NCBI GenBank assembly: GCA_935421215.2
Contig: OW285240.1
Location: 35,435,048-35,499,047 of the forward strand
DNA length: 64,000 bases
Direction of reading: 5' to 3'
From: Melolontha melolontha
Lineage: Eukaryota > Arthropoda > Insecta > Coleoptera > Scarabaeidae
Shown here: one piece after another, positions 23,938 to 36,452 of the stretch
How positions within the stretch are numbered: the first letter of the stretch is position 1
How the letters are laid out: the number at the start of each line of letters is the position of its first letter
Made by a program: the position numbers and the translations under genes
The notes under the pieces: generated by a model
Database searches by the model: none
What the model was told of the DNA's origin: nothing
What the model saw: only the letters and a program-made list of their open reading frames with translations

Positions 23938-24639
23938 CATATTGCTGTGAACTTTTCTTTCAAATTTTATTTATTTAAATAAATGGTTGTGTGGGCAGTT
24001 ACATAAGCAAATTTTTGTTGAGGCTCTGTATAATATTTGGGTATCTCAGGGCTATCCTTTTGGGTTCTACACAACTATGTCTAGTATCCAAAGTAAATGC
24101 AAAGAAATAATACAACAAGAAGTAATCGTTTAAAAATATTTAATTGTTTGTTTGCATTTTCAAATCTCTTAACCTATCAATGCAACTTTGATATACAAAT
24201 GGTTTTTTTATGAATCACACACGAATAGTATTGGAGTTTTGATTCTGATTCAAATAAATCTCGTAAACAATGACTCTAGATGATTTCACTCGCAAAAGAG
24301 AGTATTTGCCCTCCAAATGCTGAGATTAGTACTCAAAGCCTATCTCTATCTGAAATGTGGATCTATAATCTCTACTGATAAGTTTCTACAAAGTGAGTGG
24401 CGAGGGCGCTTATCATCACACTGTATAAGTATTTTCTTGTTTTCACGCCTATAGCTGAATGTTTTGAATTTAAAATTCCAAATGGAGCCGATATTTCGAG
24501 AACATTCAGGGAACAATACTTCCTCTTCATAAATCTCGTGTATTTATGACTAATTAACTATTCAAAATAATGATCTACGTGCACTTTTTACTAATTTTAT
24601 TGATTCTATATACTTCATATATATCCGTATATATACTCC

Positions 24640-24640
<1 letters not shown>

Positions 24641-24691
<51 letters not shown>
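24641..24691. repeat. (TA)n microsatellite
   Basis: About 25 uninterrupted TA units, preceded by shorter TA runs. Confidence 0.95.
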
Positions 24692-24693
<2 letters not shown>

Positions 24694-25988
24694 TATTTTA
24701 TAGTGTATAAAGTTTTGCTTACTCAAAATTAAATTGTGCACACAAAACTTTGAACTTCTCCTGGTATATTATTAAACTTTTATAATAATGATGATAATAA
24801 TAATTATAACAATATTAATGATTAAAATGAAACCAAACTTTTATTTATTCTTAACTAAATAGAATGCTAACAGGCTTAAAATTTTAGAGATTATTGACTA
24901 TATCAAAATCAAAATTTTGAAATGAATGTAGCGCAATAAATTAGTGAATGTCGAGGATAAATCGATGAATCTCCTATTTTTGCCGTGATTTTCGCTTTTA
25001 TACCCAGCGTGCCTTTCTTCTTAGAATTTTGTTCCTACTCCAAATCATTTATTTCTGATTTCTCTGATTTTGATAGTTATTTAATATTCTCATCCCTGTG
25101 TGTTTTTATCTATCATGAGTAGTCTTCCTTTTTCCATCTTTATACGTTGTCTCCCTATTTATGCCTTTTTGTTCTAATTTTAATATTTGTAGATTTTATT
25201 CTGAAATAGTGAACGTTTAATCTCGTTCTTCACAGATTAATTCAGGTGCTCGTTCAATCTTGTGAATTTTACGCGGAATTCATGTTTACTTAGTATCTTA
25301 ATTTTCACGTTGTGTTATCTTTCTCTTTCTTCCCTTGGGTTCGTTCATATGGCGTCGTCTTGTCCTTTGCTTTCACTCGCATGTCCCTTCGATGCGTTCA
25401 TTGAGCATGCGTCTTTGAATATGCTTTTGTTTACATTCTATTGTTTACATCGTAATATTACCGCATTGATTGCTCTATTTGTATTGTACAATGTTTGTTT
25501 ACTTCTTGCTACTGATATTATTGTTATTTTAGATTTTAGTGATCCAGATTTCCCTCTTGTATGACTTATATAATTTATCTTATTTTAAAATTGCATTGGA
25601 CGTCCTATGTCAATCCATCCATGTTGGTTAATTCTTGGAAATATACAACTAACATTTCAGTACTACATTAAGATATGCATTTAAAGGTGCATTTAAAATA
25701 CACAACCTCGGTTGATTTCTTTTTAATTTCTTTTTGCTTATCCATTATGTTTAATTGATTTATACGTTATTAAATATATTTTTATTTTCCACCCAAGGTC
25801 AATTTCACAGCAATATGCAAGGTATGTGGTCTAGAGATTACTGACAGGTTTTTAGTTTTAAATTTTCTGGCATATATGTACGTTGCCATACTGCGACTTC
25901 TTTTCGCAGATATATATATATATATATAATATATATATATATATATGTAATATATATATATATATATATATGTAATATATATATATAT

Positions 25989-27575
25989 TGTAGTGGTACA
26001 ACCAGCTCAGGTATTCCAGCACCTACAATGGAAAGTACAGGTACACAATCAATATAAACACCTGTATAAACAATAAATTGGTGGACGGAATTTGTGAAAC
26101 TAACATCGAAATGTAAATAAATTAATACAACGATAACTTTAAAATTCATCATTATCTTATTTTGATTTTAACTAACTTTTTATATTTTAATTTCATTTTT
26201 TCATTATTCTAATTATACGCGCGAAACAACAGGTATTTAATTTATCAACATCAGGTTTATATCGACGCTAGATAACCACGCCCACCAATTCAAAATTATA
26301 TGAACCCCGCTAAAGCAAACTTTACGGTAGAAAACATTACTAAATTTATATTCAAATCATATTTTAGGTTAATGTAAAATATTAAATTAATTTTCCCTTT
26401 ATGTTAAAATCAAAACATTGTATAAACTCACATTTTAAATTGATGTAATTAAACTAAAATTACGAGATTATTTCGATATAGAAATAAGGCTTTGGAATAA
26501 AAAATAAAACGCGATCGGCGTCATCTGATATAAAACTTTCAACATAAATGGCCGTTTTTGAGTGTACTTCCTTAAAATAAATTTTTAAAACATCTTTAAA
26601 GTGAAAATCTCCTACCTAGTGTTGAATCATTCGATAACCAAATTAAAGGCCCACCTTTTGAAGAAAAAATCTCAAGAATACCTCAACGCAAACGTGAGAT
26701 ATCGTCCTAAGCATCATTTGAAGCAGAGAGCAGGGCAAGCCAACGATTTACACCACTCAACTCGACGAACTCCGCCAAAGACGGTGAACGAGGCCGTGCT
26801 TCCTGGTCTGCCGCATATCCACATATTGAGAAGTATATCAGATCTAGGAGATCAACATCAGGTTCACCTACAACGTTTATTCCAAATTATTTAATTTTAA
26901 AAGTTATAATTGCTCAAATTAATCGCTACAAATTATTATTTCATGTATCAAATTCAATTTTAAAGTAAGCATCAATTTAAAGCGTTGAATTTTACAGATA
27001 TTTAGCTACAAATAAGCTTATACTCACCAAAATAATATAAGATATAAAAACTATTAAATATTTGTTTATATTATCTCGTACACATAACCTCATCACCATT
27101 TCCCACATGTGCACTTATTAATTTCAATTTTTGTCACATCTTGCATAATTTATATAATATTAAATACAGTTTCCTATTTTTATCTCTCAATTTTGTTGTT
27201 ACAGTTTTCTTATTTTTGTGATATTAAATTTTTATTTATCTATCTAATTCAATCTTTTATTTGTGAAGTGTGATTGTTGTGTTTGAGTGGAGAATACACT
27301 GATTGGTTTGTAGCTGCAAATAATACACCTGACCGACCGTGAACCCTGAGATTATTAAAAATTAACTTTTACACTCAAGCTCTACCGCAATTAGCTAGTT
27401 ATATTAAAAAGGGTCAGATAGCGTTGATTCGACTAAGGATATTTGTATATTGGCGCCCACATTTTAAATTTAAAATCATTAACCTTTCATTCTTTTAGAT
27501 TTTCAATTTTTATAATTAATTCATATACTATATTCTTAGTTAAATCCTACTCAGCGCGTCGATTGGCACTTTACA
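25989..27575 (+). repeat. 5' LTR
   Basis: Starts tgtagtggtacaacc and ends ggcactttaca. It contains a 97-codon open frame (26601-26894) that is identical in the other LTR; this is expected from LTR identity and is not evidence of function. The base at 27558 is g, against a at the matching position 32485. Confidence 0.9.
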
Positions 27576-27577
27576 TT

Positions 27578-27595
27578 TGACGCCCGAACGTGACG
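27578..27595 (+). other. Primer-binding site, tRNA-Lys-like
   Basis: Two bases after the LTR end the sequence is tgacgcccgaac, matching the 3' end complement tggcgcccgaac used with tRNA-Lys primers except for one base. The following bases diverge, so primer identity is inferred. Confidence 0.6.
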
Positions 27596-28001
27596 ACCAA
27601 GTATTATCCTGCAGTTATAAAAATAGTGCTCAACCAACTTTTACACAGACAGATATTTGTTTAAAAAATTTGTGAACTGTATTAGGTATTTATGTGTATT
27701 GTGTTGTGTATCTGATTTGTCCATTGTATAGCTAAATCAATATCACATTTTACGAGGGAACCTCAACTTTAACCGGGATATTCAGGAATAAAAGGTTAGT
27801 GAAAGGGAAAATCAACTTGTGGGTATTTATTGTTTTCAATTCTTACCAATTTATATTAATTTTGTGTGGCATATAACTATTCTGATTAATATCTAAATTC
27901 ATACTTCTTTAATATCAATTATAATAATTCTTATCAATTTTTCAAAAAAAAAAAAAATAATAAATTCTTTCTTATACTATAACAAATAAATTAACATTAA
28001 C

Positions 28002-29459
28002 ATGGACACCAGACATCGATCAAAGGCAACAAAAGATAATGTTGATGAGGACAGGTCCGAGCAAGGAGATATTCCAGTAGCTCAAACATCCGGATCTGAA
28101 GTGGTAAGTTCTCCAGAGGATAGCCAGGTAATGAAAATGTTAAACGCTCTAATGTTACAAATGAATCAAATAACTAATAAAATAGAAACCACTAATAATG
28201 AATTGAAAAATAATAACATTGACATGAATAACAAACTAGATGCTAATAACCTTGACTTAACTAATAAAATAGAAACCACTAATAATGAATTGAAAAATAA
28301 TAACATTGACATGAATAACAAACTAGATTTTACAAATAATAAATTGGATATAACGACCAAAAACCTAAAACAAGATAACATTGATTTAAAACAAGAATTA
28401 AATAACTTGAGTAGTAATTTAATAACTAAATTAGAAACCAACATGCAACACATTAATGAAAAATTCGAACTTAACAACGCCAATATAGACAACAAATTAA
28501 GTGCTTTTAAAATCGATCTGGAGGGAAAAATAGCAGAAATCTCCATCGCACAAAAAGTTATGGAGGAAAATGGGTTAAAATATTTAATTAAACTGGACGA
28601 AACAGTCAATCTTCTAAATTCACAGTGGGAAAAACGATTAGGCAAAACCAACAAAATAGAATCCAATAACATTGAAAAACGATTAGACTTAAATAACATA
28701 ATAGGATCTAGTTACAACAACATAAGCAAGAACTTAGATATCACAAAAAACATAATAGAAGCTAAACGCAATAAACAAAATAACAAGATAGATTTCAAAA
28801 ATGCCGATCAAAAATCAACCAATAATAAAACAATTAATATACATAAAGAGGTACTGGATAAGAATACAATCAATAATATGCACAATATTAATAATAAGGA
28901 GACAACTAAGATAATACAAAATCATAATACTAACATACCGCTTAGAAGAAAAACTAAACCCGATTTTCCTAATCAATTTTTAATAAACGACAAAGAATAT
29001 CAGAACTTTTTAATAAACAATGCAAGGGAAAATAATAACTTTAACATAGGGAAGACGGGGATTAATAACGTTAATATTAACTTATCCCATATTAACATCA
29101 AGAATATTAATCATAATTATGCAACCAACAACACACAATCAAAAATCACGTACATACAAAACATAGCCTTAATTTCAACAAACTTAATTATACATGATAA
29201 CACAAATAAAATATTAAATAAAGAAGGCATGATAAACAACTCTGTAATATGTGAATACTTAAATAATAACAATTTCCTTAATAATTTATCCAATATAAAA
29301 ATCAATACTAATATACACATTCACACAAAAATTATAAATACATACTCACTAATTAACAAAAACCTCCATAAATCTCAAGGTAGAGGCAACATGATATTTC
29401 TACACAGGGATAACAACATTGATATCTTTAAAATAGTTCGTCGAAAAATAAATATTTAA
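28002..29459 (+). CDS. Gag-like coiled-coil protein of the LTR element
   Basis: 485 codons, uninterrupted, starting 427 bp after the 5' LTR. Residues 1-45 are charged and low in hydrophobics. Residues about 46-230 are dominated by Asn, Lys, Leu, Ile and Glu in a pattern predicting a long coiled coil, as at the N-terminus of many insect Gypsy Gag proteins. A 29-residue unit (87 bp) beginning NKIETTNNELKNNNIDM is present twice in tandem, followed by a degenerate third. Residues 230-485 are extremely Asn- and Ile-rich, and I see no CCHC zinc knuckle or protease motif. The protein may still bind element RNA or assemble with an autonomous partner's Gag. An alternative is that only the N-terminal half is a real Gag remnant and the rest is A-rich sequence that stayed open. 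Confidence 0.65.
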   Translation: MDTRHRSKATKDNVDEDRSEQGDIPVAQTSGSEVVSSPEDSQVMKMLNALMLQMNQITNKIETTNNELKNNNIDMNNKLDANNLDLTNKIETTNNELKNNNIDMNNKLDFTNNKLDITTKNLKQDNIDLKQELNNLSSNLITKLETNMQHINEKFELNNANIDNKLSAFKIDLEGKIAEISIAQKVMEENGLKYLIKLDETVNLLNSQWEKRLGKTNKIESNNIEKRLDLNNIIGSSYNNISKNLDITKNIIEAKRNKQNNKIDFKNADQKSTNNKTINIHKEVLDKNTINNMHNINNKETTKIIQNHNTNIPLRRKTKPDFPNQFLINDKEYQNFLINNARENNNFNIGKTGINNVNINLSHINIKNINHNYATNNTQSKITYIQNIALISTNLIIHDNTNKILNKEGMINNSVICEYLNNNNFLNNLSNIKINTNIHIHTKIINTYSLINKNLHKSQGRGNMIFLHRDNNIDIFKIVRRKINI

Positions 29460-30915
29460 AAAATACGATGACAGAATCTCGATGTTCTAATACACACGAT
29501 GATGAACAAAGCAGAATACGGGGATACGAGTTATAATTACAGATAAATTAAAACAATTACACTTAGATTAAACATAAACAAAGAGATGATAAACACAATT
29601 TAATACGAAAGAAAGAACACAATATGATACAATAACTGAACATATAACAAGTCAAATAATAATGTATAAATTAAAGAGAAAACAAACATAACTGGAGCTC
29701 AAATATATCTACTAAATATCTATAATTAAGAGTTATATACTCTGAGAAAAAGAAGGTAACATCACATATTCAGATGATGAAAATAAATTACAATAGAACA
29801 ATTATTTAAAATAATATTGGTATTATCAATAGAGTTTAAAAGGGGAACCAATTCACTTATAAACATGCGAAAGGTAAATAATGAAAGTTTAAACGTATTA
29901 GTATTGAAAAAGAGAGAGTATGATTGAATAAATAATAAAGGAGTGTAGATATGACATAAGAGGGACTAGGTAAAGATTTTAAAGTTAGAAGGACTTAATA
30001 TATGATAGGGGTGTATAGAATTATATGAAAATAAATGAATTATTATTATTATGAAAATATTAAAATATAGACAAAAGTGTCTTCTTATAAGGTAGAAAAT
30101 ATATATTACTGAATGGCATTTTACGATAAGAGAAGTGAAGGTGAATGTAACGTCTTGTATGTATAATGAAAGTATTATTTATTATGGAAGCTAAAGCTTA
30201 GATCAGTATATCAATTATAATTAAAGATTAAGAATAACCAGTTATAAAAAGAATTATTAAGCATGTACCATCAATGAAAGAAATAAACAAAATACCCTAA
30301 CAATTATAACACTACAGTCAAATACCTGAATATTTAATGTAATTAGTACATGAAGTATATAACACCAATTTTTAAACACAGAGAAAAGCCCAGTATTACA
30401 ACTATGTTACAGATCGAACAACAATACATTATAAAGTATAACACTAATAAAGAAAGATTTAACTAACACAAAAATATTACTAATACATATATACAAACTA
30501 AATATAAGAAACCTTATTAAAAGATATATAATAATGCTATTAAAATGTAGGGAATATGTAACATTTATAAAGATATAATAAAACATAAAAGAAGTTAATA
30601 AACAAAACGAATACAGAAAGTATAATGAATATAAAGACAAATATTATAAAAAGAAACGAGATTTTTAAAATAAATAATCATGATTTACAATTAAAAAAAA
30701 AAAAGTTTGAAGTGAATAATAAATAATTTATATATTAGAAAAGAGAATTACATAATAATTATTATTTTGTTCCAAGTTGAATTTGTTTATTTGTTTTTTT
30801 TTAAATATGTTGACACATGATGAGGGAGATAAACAAGTTGATGTTCTTAATTCATTTTCCATATCTGGGAAAAGAAATAACTTCAGTACATTCGTTTTTC
30901 TTTTGACGGGGATAA
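29460..30915 (+). other. A-rich non-coding interior of the LTR element
   Basis: The plus strand is strongly A-rich and poor in T and C, without open frames of note. Pol is expected here in an autonomous Gypsy element, but no catalytic motif survives in any frame. The short frames on the minus strand are T-rich reflections of this bias. Confidence 0.7.
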
Positions 30916-32502
30916 TGTAGTGGTACAACCAGCTCAGGTATTCCAGCACCTACAATGGAAAGTACAGGTACACAATCAATATAAACACCTGTATAAACAA
31001 TAAATTGGTGGACGGAATTTGTGAAACTAACATCGAAATGTAAATAAATTAATACAACGATAACTTTAAAATTCATCATTATCTTATTTTGATTTTAACT
31101 AACTTTTTATATTTTAATTTCATTTTTTCATTATTCTAATTATACGCGCGAAACAACAGGTATTTAATTTATCAACATCAGGTTTATATCGACGCTAGAT
31201 AACCACGCCCACCAATTCAAAATTATATGAACCCCGCTAAAGCAAACTTTACGGTAGAAAACATTACTAAATTTATATTCAAATCATATTTTAGGTTAAT
31301 GTAAAATATTAAATTAATTTTCCCTTTATGTTAAAATCAAAACATTGTATAAACTCACATTTTAAATTGATGTAATTAAACTAAAATTACGAGATTATTT
31401 CGATATAGAAATAAGGCTTTGGAATAAAAAATAAAACGCGATCGGCGTCATCTGATATAAAACTTTCAACATAAATGGCCGTTTTTGAGTGTACTTCCTT
31501 AAAATAAATTTTTAAAACATCTTTAAAGTGAAAATCTCCTACCTAGTGTTGAATCATTCGATAACCAAATTAAAGGCCCACCTTTTGAAGAAAAAATCTC
31601 AAGAATACCTCAACGCAAACGTGAGATATCGTCCTAAGCATCATTTGAAGCAGAGAGCAGGGCAAGCCAACGATTTACACCACTCAACTCGACGAACTCC
31701 GCCAAAGACGGTGAACGAGGCCGTGCTTCCTGGTCTGCCGCATATCCACATATTGAGAAGTATATCAGATCTAGGAGATCAACATCAGGTTCACCTACAA
31801 CGTTTATTCCAAATTATTTAATTTTAAAAGTTATAATTGCTCAAATTAATCGCTACAAATTATTATTTCATGTATCAAATTCAATTTTAAAGTAAGCATC
31901 AATTTAAAGCGTTGAATTTTACAGATATTTAGCTACAAATAAGCTTATACTCACCAAAATAATATAAGATATAAAAACTATTAAATATTTGTTTATATTA
32001 TCTCGTACACATAACCTCATCACCATTTCCCACATGTGCACTTATTAATTTCAATTTTTGTCACATCTTGCATAATTTATATAATATTAAATACAGTTTC
32101 CTATTTTTATCTCTCAATTTTGTTGTTACAGTTTTCTTATTTTTGTGATATTAAATTTTTATTTATCTATCTAATTCAATCTTTTATTTGTGAAGTGTGA
32201 TTGTTGTGTTTGAGTGGAGAATACACTGATTGGTTTGTAGCTGCAAATAATACACCTGACCGACCGTGAACCCTGAGATTATTAAAAATTAACTTTTACA
32301 CTCAAGCTCTACCGCAATTAGCTAGTTATATTAAAAAGGGTCAGATAGCGTTGATTCGACTAAGGATATTTGTATATTGGCGCCCACATTTTAAATTTAA
32401 AATCATTAACCTTTCATTCTTTTAGATTTTCAATTTTTATAATTAATTCATATACTATATTCTTAGTTAAATCCTACTCAGCGCATCGATTGGCACTTTA
32501 CA
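30916..32502 (+). repeat. 3' LTR
   Basis: Same length and sequence as 25989-27575, apart from the single difference noted there. It is followed immediately by (AT)n. Confidence 0.9.
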
Positions 32503-32508
32503 ATATAT

Positions 32509-32547
<39 letters not shown>
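32503..32547. repeat. (AT)n array at the LTR element's right edge
   Basis: AT/TA units with one break. Together with the imperfect array at about 25911-25988 it represents the original insertion site. Confidence 0.9.
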
Positions 32548-32553
<6 letters not shown>

Positions 32554-34345
32554 GAGGCAAATTACCACCAACATTTATAGATGTTAATTTAGTTTTTTTA
32601 ATATATGAATAAAATTCTGGAAAATTAAAAACATATCATATTATACATCTTTAAACTCTAAGGATAAGGAAATATTAATATATTATGAACAGTTTTTAAA
32701 TATCCCAATTTATATTAGATATTAAGCAATAGGTAATTAATTCAGAAGGAAATTGTAATTAATACAAAATTTGAACATTTAAATTTACATCATTTCCGTT
32801 ATTCGGATTATCCAATGATAGATGTGAATCAAATTTTAAGGGGACGTTTTGTTTTAAACGGCGTCATTTCGGGGAGTCTTTCGATATAGCCCGTGAGAGA
32901 CGGTCCCCATTTTTCATAAATTATTAGCGTCGTTCTTATACCGTTAATTACAAAATCAGATTTTTAAATTAATTTCGACGATATAACGTATATAAAATAT
33001 TCTCAATAGATAGTGTAACATATAAGTAATTAGAGAAAATTCTTTTAAATGTCGTATAACAGTGTTTAAATTAATAATTAACGAAAGCATCATTTTGAAA
33101 TTGAAAATCCAACATGGCGATTCACTATAATTAATTTGAAAAACTCGAAAATAAAGAAGATTTCCGTATTTTGGGAACCTTATGTTATAAATTCATATCC
33201 TGAACTTCCTGTCCTTCAACAAGAGCAATTAATTTAGAATTTCGAGAAGATTTATTGAATATTTAGAAGATCCAAGAGATTCTTCCCTTATCCCACATCA
33301 ATCGAGGCAATATCCTAGTTCCTTCCTTACACCCGGACCATACTTAACATCCCATTAAAGAAGGTACCAAAAATTATATACATAAAGAGACATTAATTTG
33401 ATTATATCTTTAAATTAATCGATAGATTTGGTAAACTATTCTTATTCATTTAAAAAACTATTCAGAATACTTTTCTTTAACTAATAAATTCATTTCACTT
33501 ACTTTTTGAACGTTTATAGACCATTCGGGGTCTGAATAATTTACTGGGATTATATATTGGATGTGTTTAACCTCATTTAGTGTAATAATATTCCGAACTT
33601 TTCGGTTTTCAGTACAATCAGGGTTATATTGCACCATAAGTTTGATTTTTACGGTTAGAGTTTACACAACTCATGTTTCCTTTGATACAACCTTTCCAAC
33701 GTTCTGTAGTTTAGATTAATTAAATTTCCTGGAGAAGTATTACATAAATATAGGTGATAGTAATATTTAAATCTAGAAATAAGCATATACAAGGATGAAT
33801 ACCTACCTGTAAAGGTATACCTATATCTAACATCTTATTTGTTACATTTTTTTTTACTAAAAATCTTGAAATTAAATAAATAAATATATTATTTCTGTTG
33901 TCTGACATTTGCGTTTTGTTTGTTGTTATATTAGTGAAGTTACTTAAGTTGCTAGATAGGTCTCTTTAGTCTACCTAGTCTAGCGTAGTACTTAACCCCT
34001 TTATTTCGCCTAGGGAGTTATAGCCAACCAGACATAGATGTCCTTTTGGTACGTAAAAGGTTTCAAGGATTGATATATGTGTTTTTTATTTTGATATCGA
34101 TAATTATCATTATTAGAAATTGGTGAAATAAATAAAGATTTGTTTCATGGTTTATACATGTTTATTTCCACTGCAATAACGGACCAATTTACACGAACCT
34201 GAGATATTTTGTAATTTTCAGTAAGAGTCTTATCATTGTATACCGAATGTTGTAAAATGCCGCGCCTATTTCACTTAGCAATTTTTAGTGGAAAATCATA
34301 TTGTCGCTGTTGCATTTCTTAAGCGCTTTCGCTGGCGGGTTTACT

Positions 34346-34392
<47 letters not shown>

Positions 34393-34640
34393 AATATAGT
34401 GTATAGCGATGAAGTTGCGATCGATAATGCAGATGACGTTCGTCAAAGTATTTTCGCGGCCACTGAACGTGTTTAAGAACTCATTGTGCTATTTTCAACC
34501 TAATCCATAAAGCATTGATTTTTTATTGTATATTTACTTCTATGTTTAACTTATTACTCCCTCTGTTCCGAGCTATGGTATACAAAAAAAGAAATAAATA
34601 CATCTTTCTTCCATAAATTTAAAATTTATTTAAACAAATT
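32548..34640. other. Unassigned AT-rich stretch
   Basis: No coding or structural motif was recognised, apart from an (AT)n array at 34349-34388. A ttaacccc string near 33991 recalls a piggyBac end but has no supporting context. Confidence 0.4.
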
Positions 34641-35610
34641 TAGATTTGAAATTATAACTAACTAATTAAATTGCGGACTGTAGCAAGAACCTCGTCACTA
34701 CACCTTGTCAATACAGGTAAACGCCCCTCGTAACGAAGCTTTTCTTTGTTCGCATCTTCAATTTTGTAATTGTTGCCACCGGAAGCCATCATACTTGACC
34801 TCATACAATTTTGAAGTGTCAAAAAGATGAAATTTCTCCCTATTTAATGCATTGAAAGCATTTTGCACACATTGGCTTAATTTGTCTATTGCTTTTGGCG
34901 ACTAATGGTGCTGGAGCGATTGAATTGGATTAAAAAAGCCAAGATCTAAAACACTTAAATGTGGAGTATTTGATGATCGCGATGTGAATTGAATGTTCCA
35001 TCACTCATTTAATCCTTCAGTAAGCAGACCGTCATCATTATCAGAAAAATGTGGTTTGACATTGTCTTGTTGAATGTAGATGGGTTTTGCCTTATTTGCA
35101 ACTGGAAACTTAAATGTAAGAGCTGGCAAAATATTTTTAGCATTTTCTTAGATTCGACAGCGTTGATAGATTTGATGGGCTTGGTGACTTATGTTCCTCT
35201 TTGTCGAATCTTACTGTTTTGTTTGGCAGATTCTTGTTAAACAAATGGCCAAAGTCCTACTTTTCCGTCAAAATACTGTTTTTTAGCAGAATTATACCTG
35301 AGTCGAGCTACTGCAGTCATGAACATCACTTTTGTAATAAAGTGCTTACTTTTACTATATCTCCCTGGATATTGCTCATCAAGCAGGGCATAATAAATCG
35401 TTTAATTTGAGTTAAGTAAAACCATTATTCTACATGCACGTAAGCATACATGTCATCAAAAAATCCATTTTCCTTAACCAACGATAAGCAAAATGCTAGT
35501 CGAGCTAGTTTGTTTTGTTCTATTAACATTGGTTTCACTGTTGAGGATATCCACTTTAGCTGTTTACTTTGTTTAACCTTTCAGTGGTCGCGTGAACTTT
35601 TTGTACGTCA
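34641..35610 (-). pseudogene. Decayed mariner-like transposase, DD39D/maT-type
   Basis: The minus strand reads, in order and in changing frames: STVKPMLIEQNKLARLAFCL (about 35490-35550); FFDDMYAYVHVE, stop, WFYLTQIKRF, where the first catalytic motif is normally HVDEKWF; MFMTAVARLRYNSAKKQYFD with GKVGLWPF; GT, stop, VTKPIKSIN; PIYIQQDNVKPHFSDNDD (second Asp); VLDLGFFNPIQSLQHH (third-Asp block near 34930); and a C-terminal part (LREVLATVRN near 34680) that is only loosely readable. This block order is that of plant-type and some invertebrate mariner-like elements. It is not that of the DD34D copies elsewhere in the window. The first catalytic motif is destroyed. Confidence 0.75.
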
Positions 35611-36082
35611 GTGGTCGCACACGGTCTCAGAGACCAGTTTACAAATTTACAAAACTAACTAAAATTTCCAAATAATTCCTGTAGCAATCAGATGCCAACT
35701 AATATCAATATATTTATTAAACGTAACATTCAGTCTTCAATGTACAGAAATACGAGTAAAATAACAAAATTTTGACTCGCTATATCTTATAGTACATATA
35801 AACAAAAAAAAATCTAATTAAATCTTAACTAATTGCAGATTTGTGTAGAAATGTGTAGATGTGTAGAAATTGATGCAACGAATTAGAGCGGCAATGGAAT
35901 GTATGTGAGAATTCAATAATTATGTGTTCTAATTAGCATTACGTTTAACATCATTAGTATATATACACGCAGTATAGAAATGAAAGTCGTATCTATTTCA
36001 GGGTAAGGTGTATTGACAATTAGTAATAACTATGAAACGTCGACGTCTGCACATCCCGGATGGATACGGCTTTCACACATTT

Positions 36083-36139
<57 letters not shown>

Positions 36140-36452
36140 TAGACAAAGAGTCTTTGCCGTTAAAACAAGTATGTAAAATAAAAATTTACTACGTGTTTTT
36201 TTAATGTGTTTGCTGGAAATAGAAAATTTTTTAAATGGTTTTAATATGTAATAACAATAAGCTTTTAAAGAAACAATTTTTAATTAATATGACGGTTTGT
36301 CTGTATTACGTGAAGTTCTTGTTCTCTGCCGGTTTTGTTTTTTAAAAATGTATATATCTCTCACAAAAAATAGCCCGCTTTTGTAAGTATTGATTTTTCT
36401 TATAATTAGTAGACTAAATTAGCTAAGGTTGTATTTTGTTTTGATTAAAGTG
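35611..36452. other. Unassigned stretch with (AT)n
   Basis: The (AT)n array is at 36087-36136. The 36140-36450 part leads into the hammerhead motif at 36453 and is probably the 5' part of a Penelope-type terminal fragment, but it shows no coding motif. Confidence 0.4.

Larger units (their letters stand above)
22741..25988. other. Unassigned AT-rich stretch with two long (TA)n arrays
   Basis: About 22860-23120 is GC-richer but unrecognised. The plus frame at 25262-25561 (100 codons) has hydrophobic segments but no family I know. No transposon motif was identified anywhere in this stretch. Confidence 0.4.
25989..32502 (+). mobile_element. Recent non-autonomous Gypsy-type LTR retrotransposon, 6,514 bp
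   Basis: Two 1,587-bp LTRs begin TG and end CA. A primer-binding site directly follows the 5' LTR. One gag-like ORF is present, then about 1.45 kb of A-rich non-coding DNA and a short purine-rich stretch (gacgggga) before the 3' LTR. No protease, reverse transcriptase, RNase H or integrase motif was found, so movement must depend on enzymes supplied elsewhere. The element sits inside a (TA)n array, and atat on both sides is compatible with a 4-5-bp target duplication that cannot be told from the repeat itself. The LTRs differ at only one position that I could find, indicating a recent insertion. Confidence 0.9.

Noticed and set aside
25262..25561. 100-codon hydrophobic ORF
   Set aside because: T-rich DNA gives Leu/Phe/Ser-rich frames; no signal or family motif convincing enough to call a gene.
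25838..26152. Minus-strand ORF with a Tyr/Ile repeat tail, and its counterpart at 30852-31079
   Set aside because: Antisense frames in the LTRs; the repetitive tail is only the translated TA array.
26601..26894. 97-codon ORF identical in both LTRs
   Set aside because: Identity follows from LTR identity; no known domain, and the diverged solo LTR does not keep the frame.
28166..28699. 177-codon minus-strand ORF
   Set aside because: Exact antisense shadow of the gag-like coiled coil, with Leu/Phe-rich low complexity.
33985..34015. piggyBac left end (ttaacccctttattt)
   Set aside because: No inverted partner, no subterminal repeats and no transposase nearby in the right orientation.
35572..35640. 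piggyBac-like end (ttaacctttcagtggtcgcg)
   Set aside because: Starts CC rather than CCC and overlaps the N-terminal region of the DD39D-type transposase relic; evidence insufficient.
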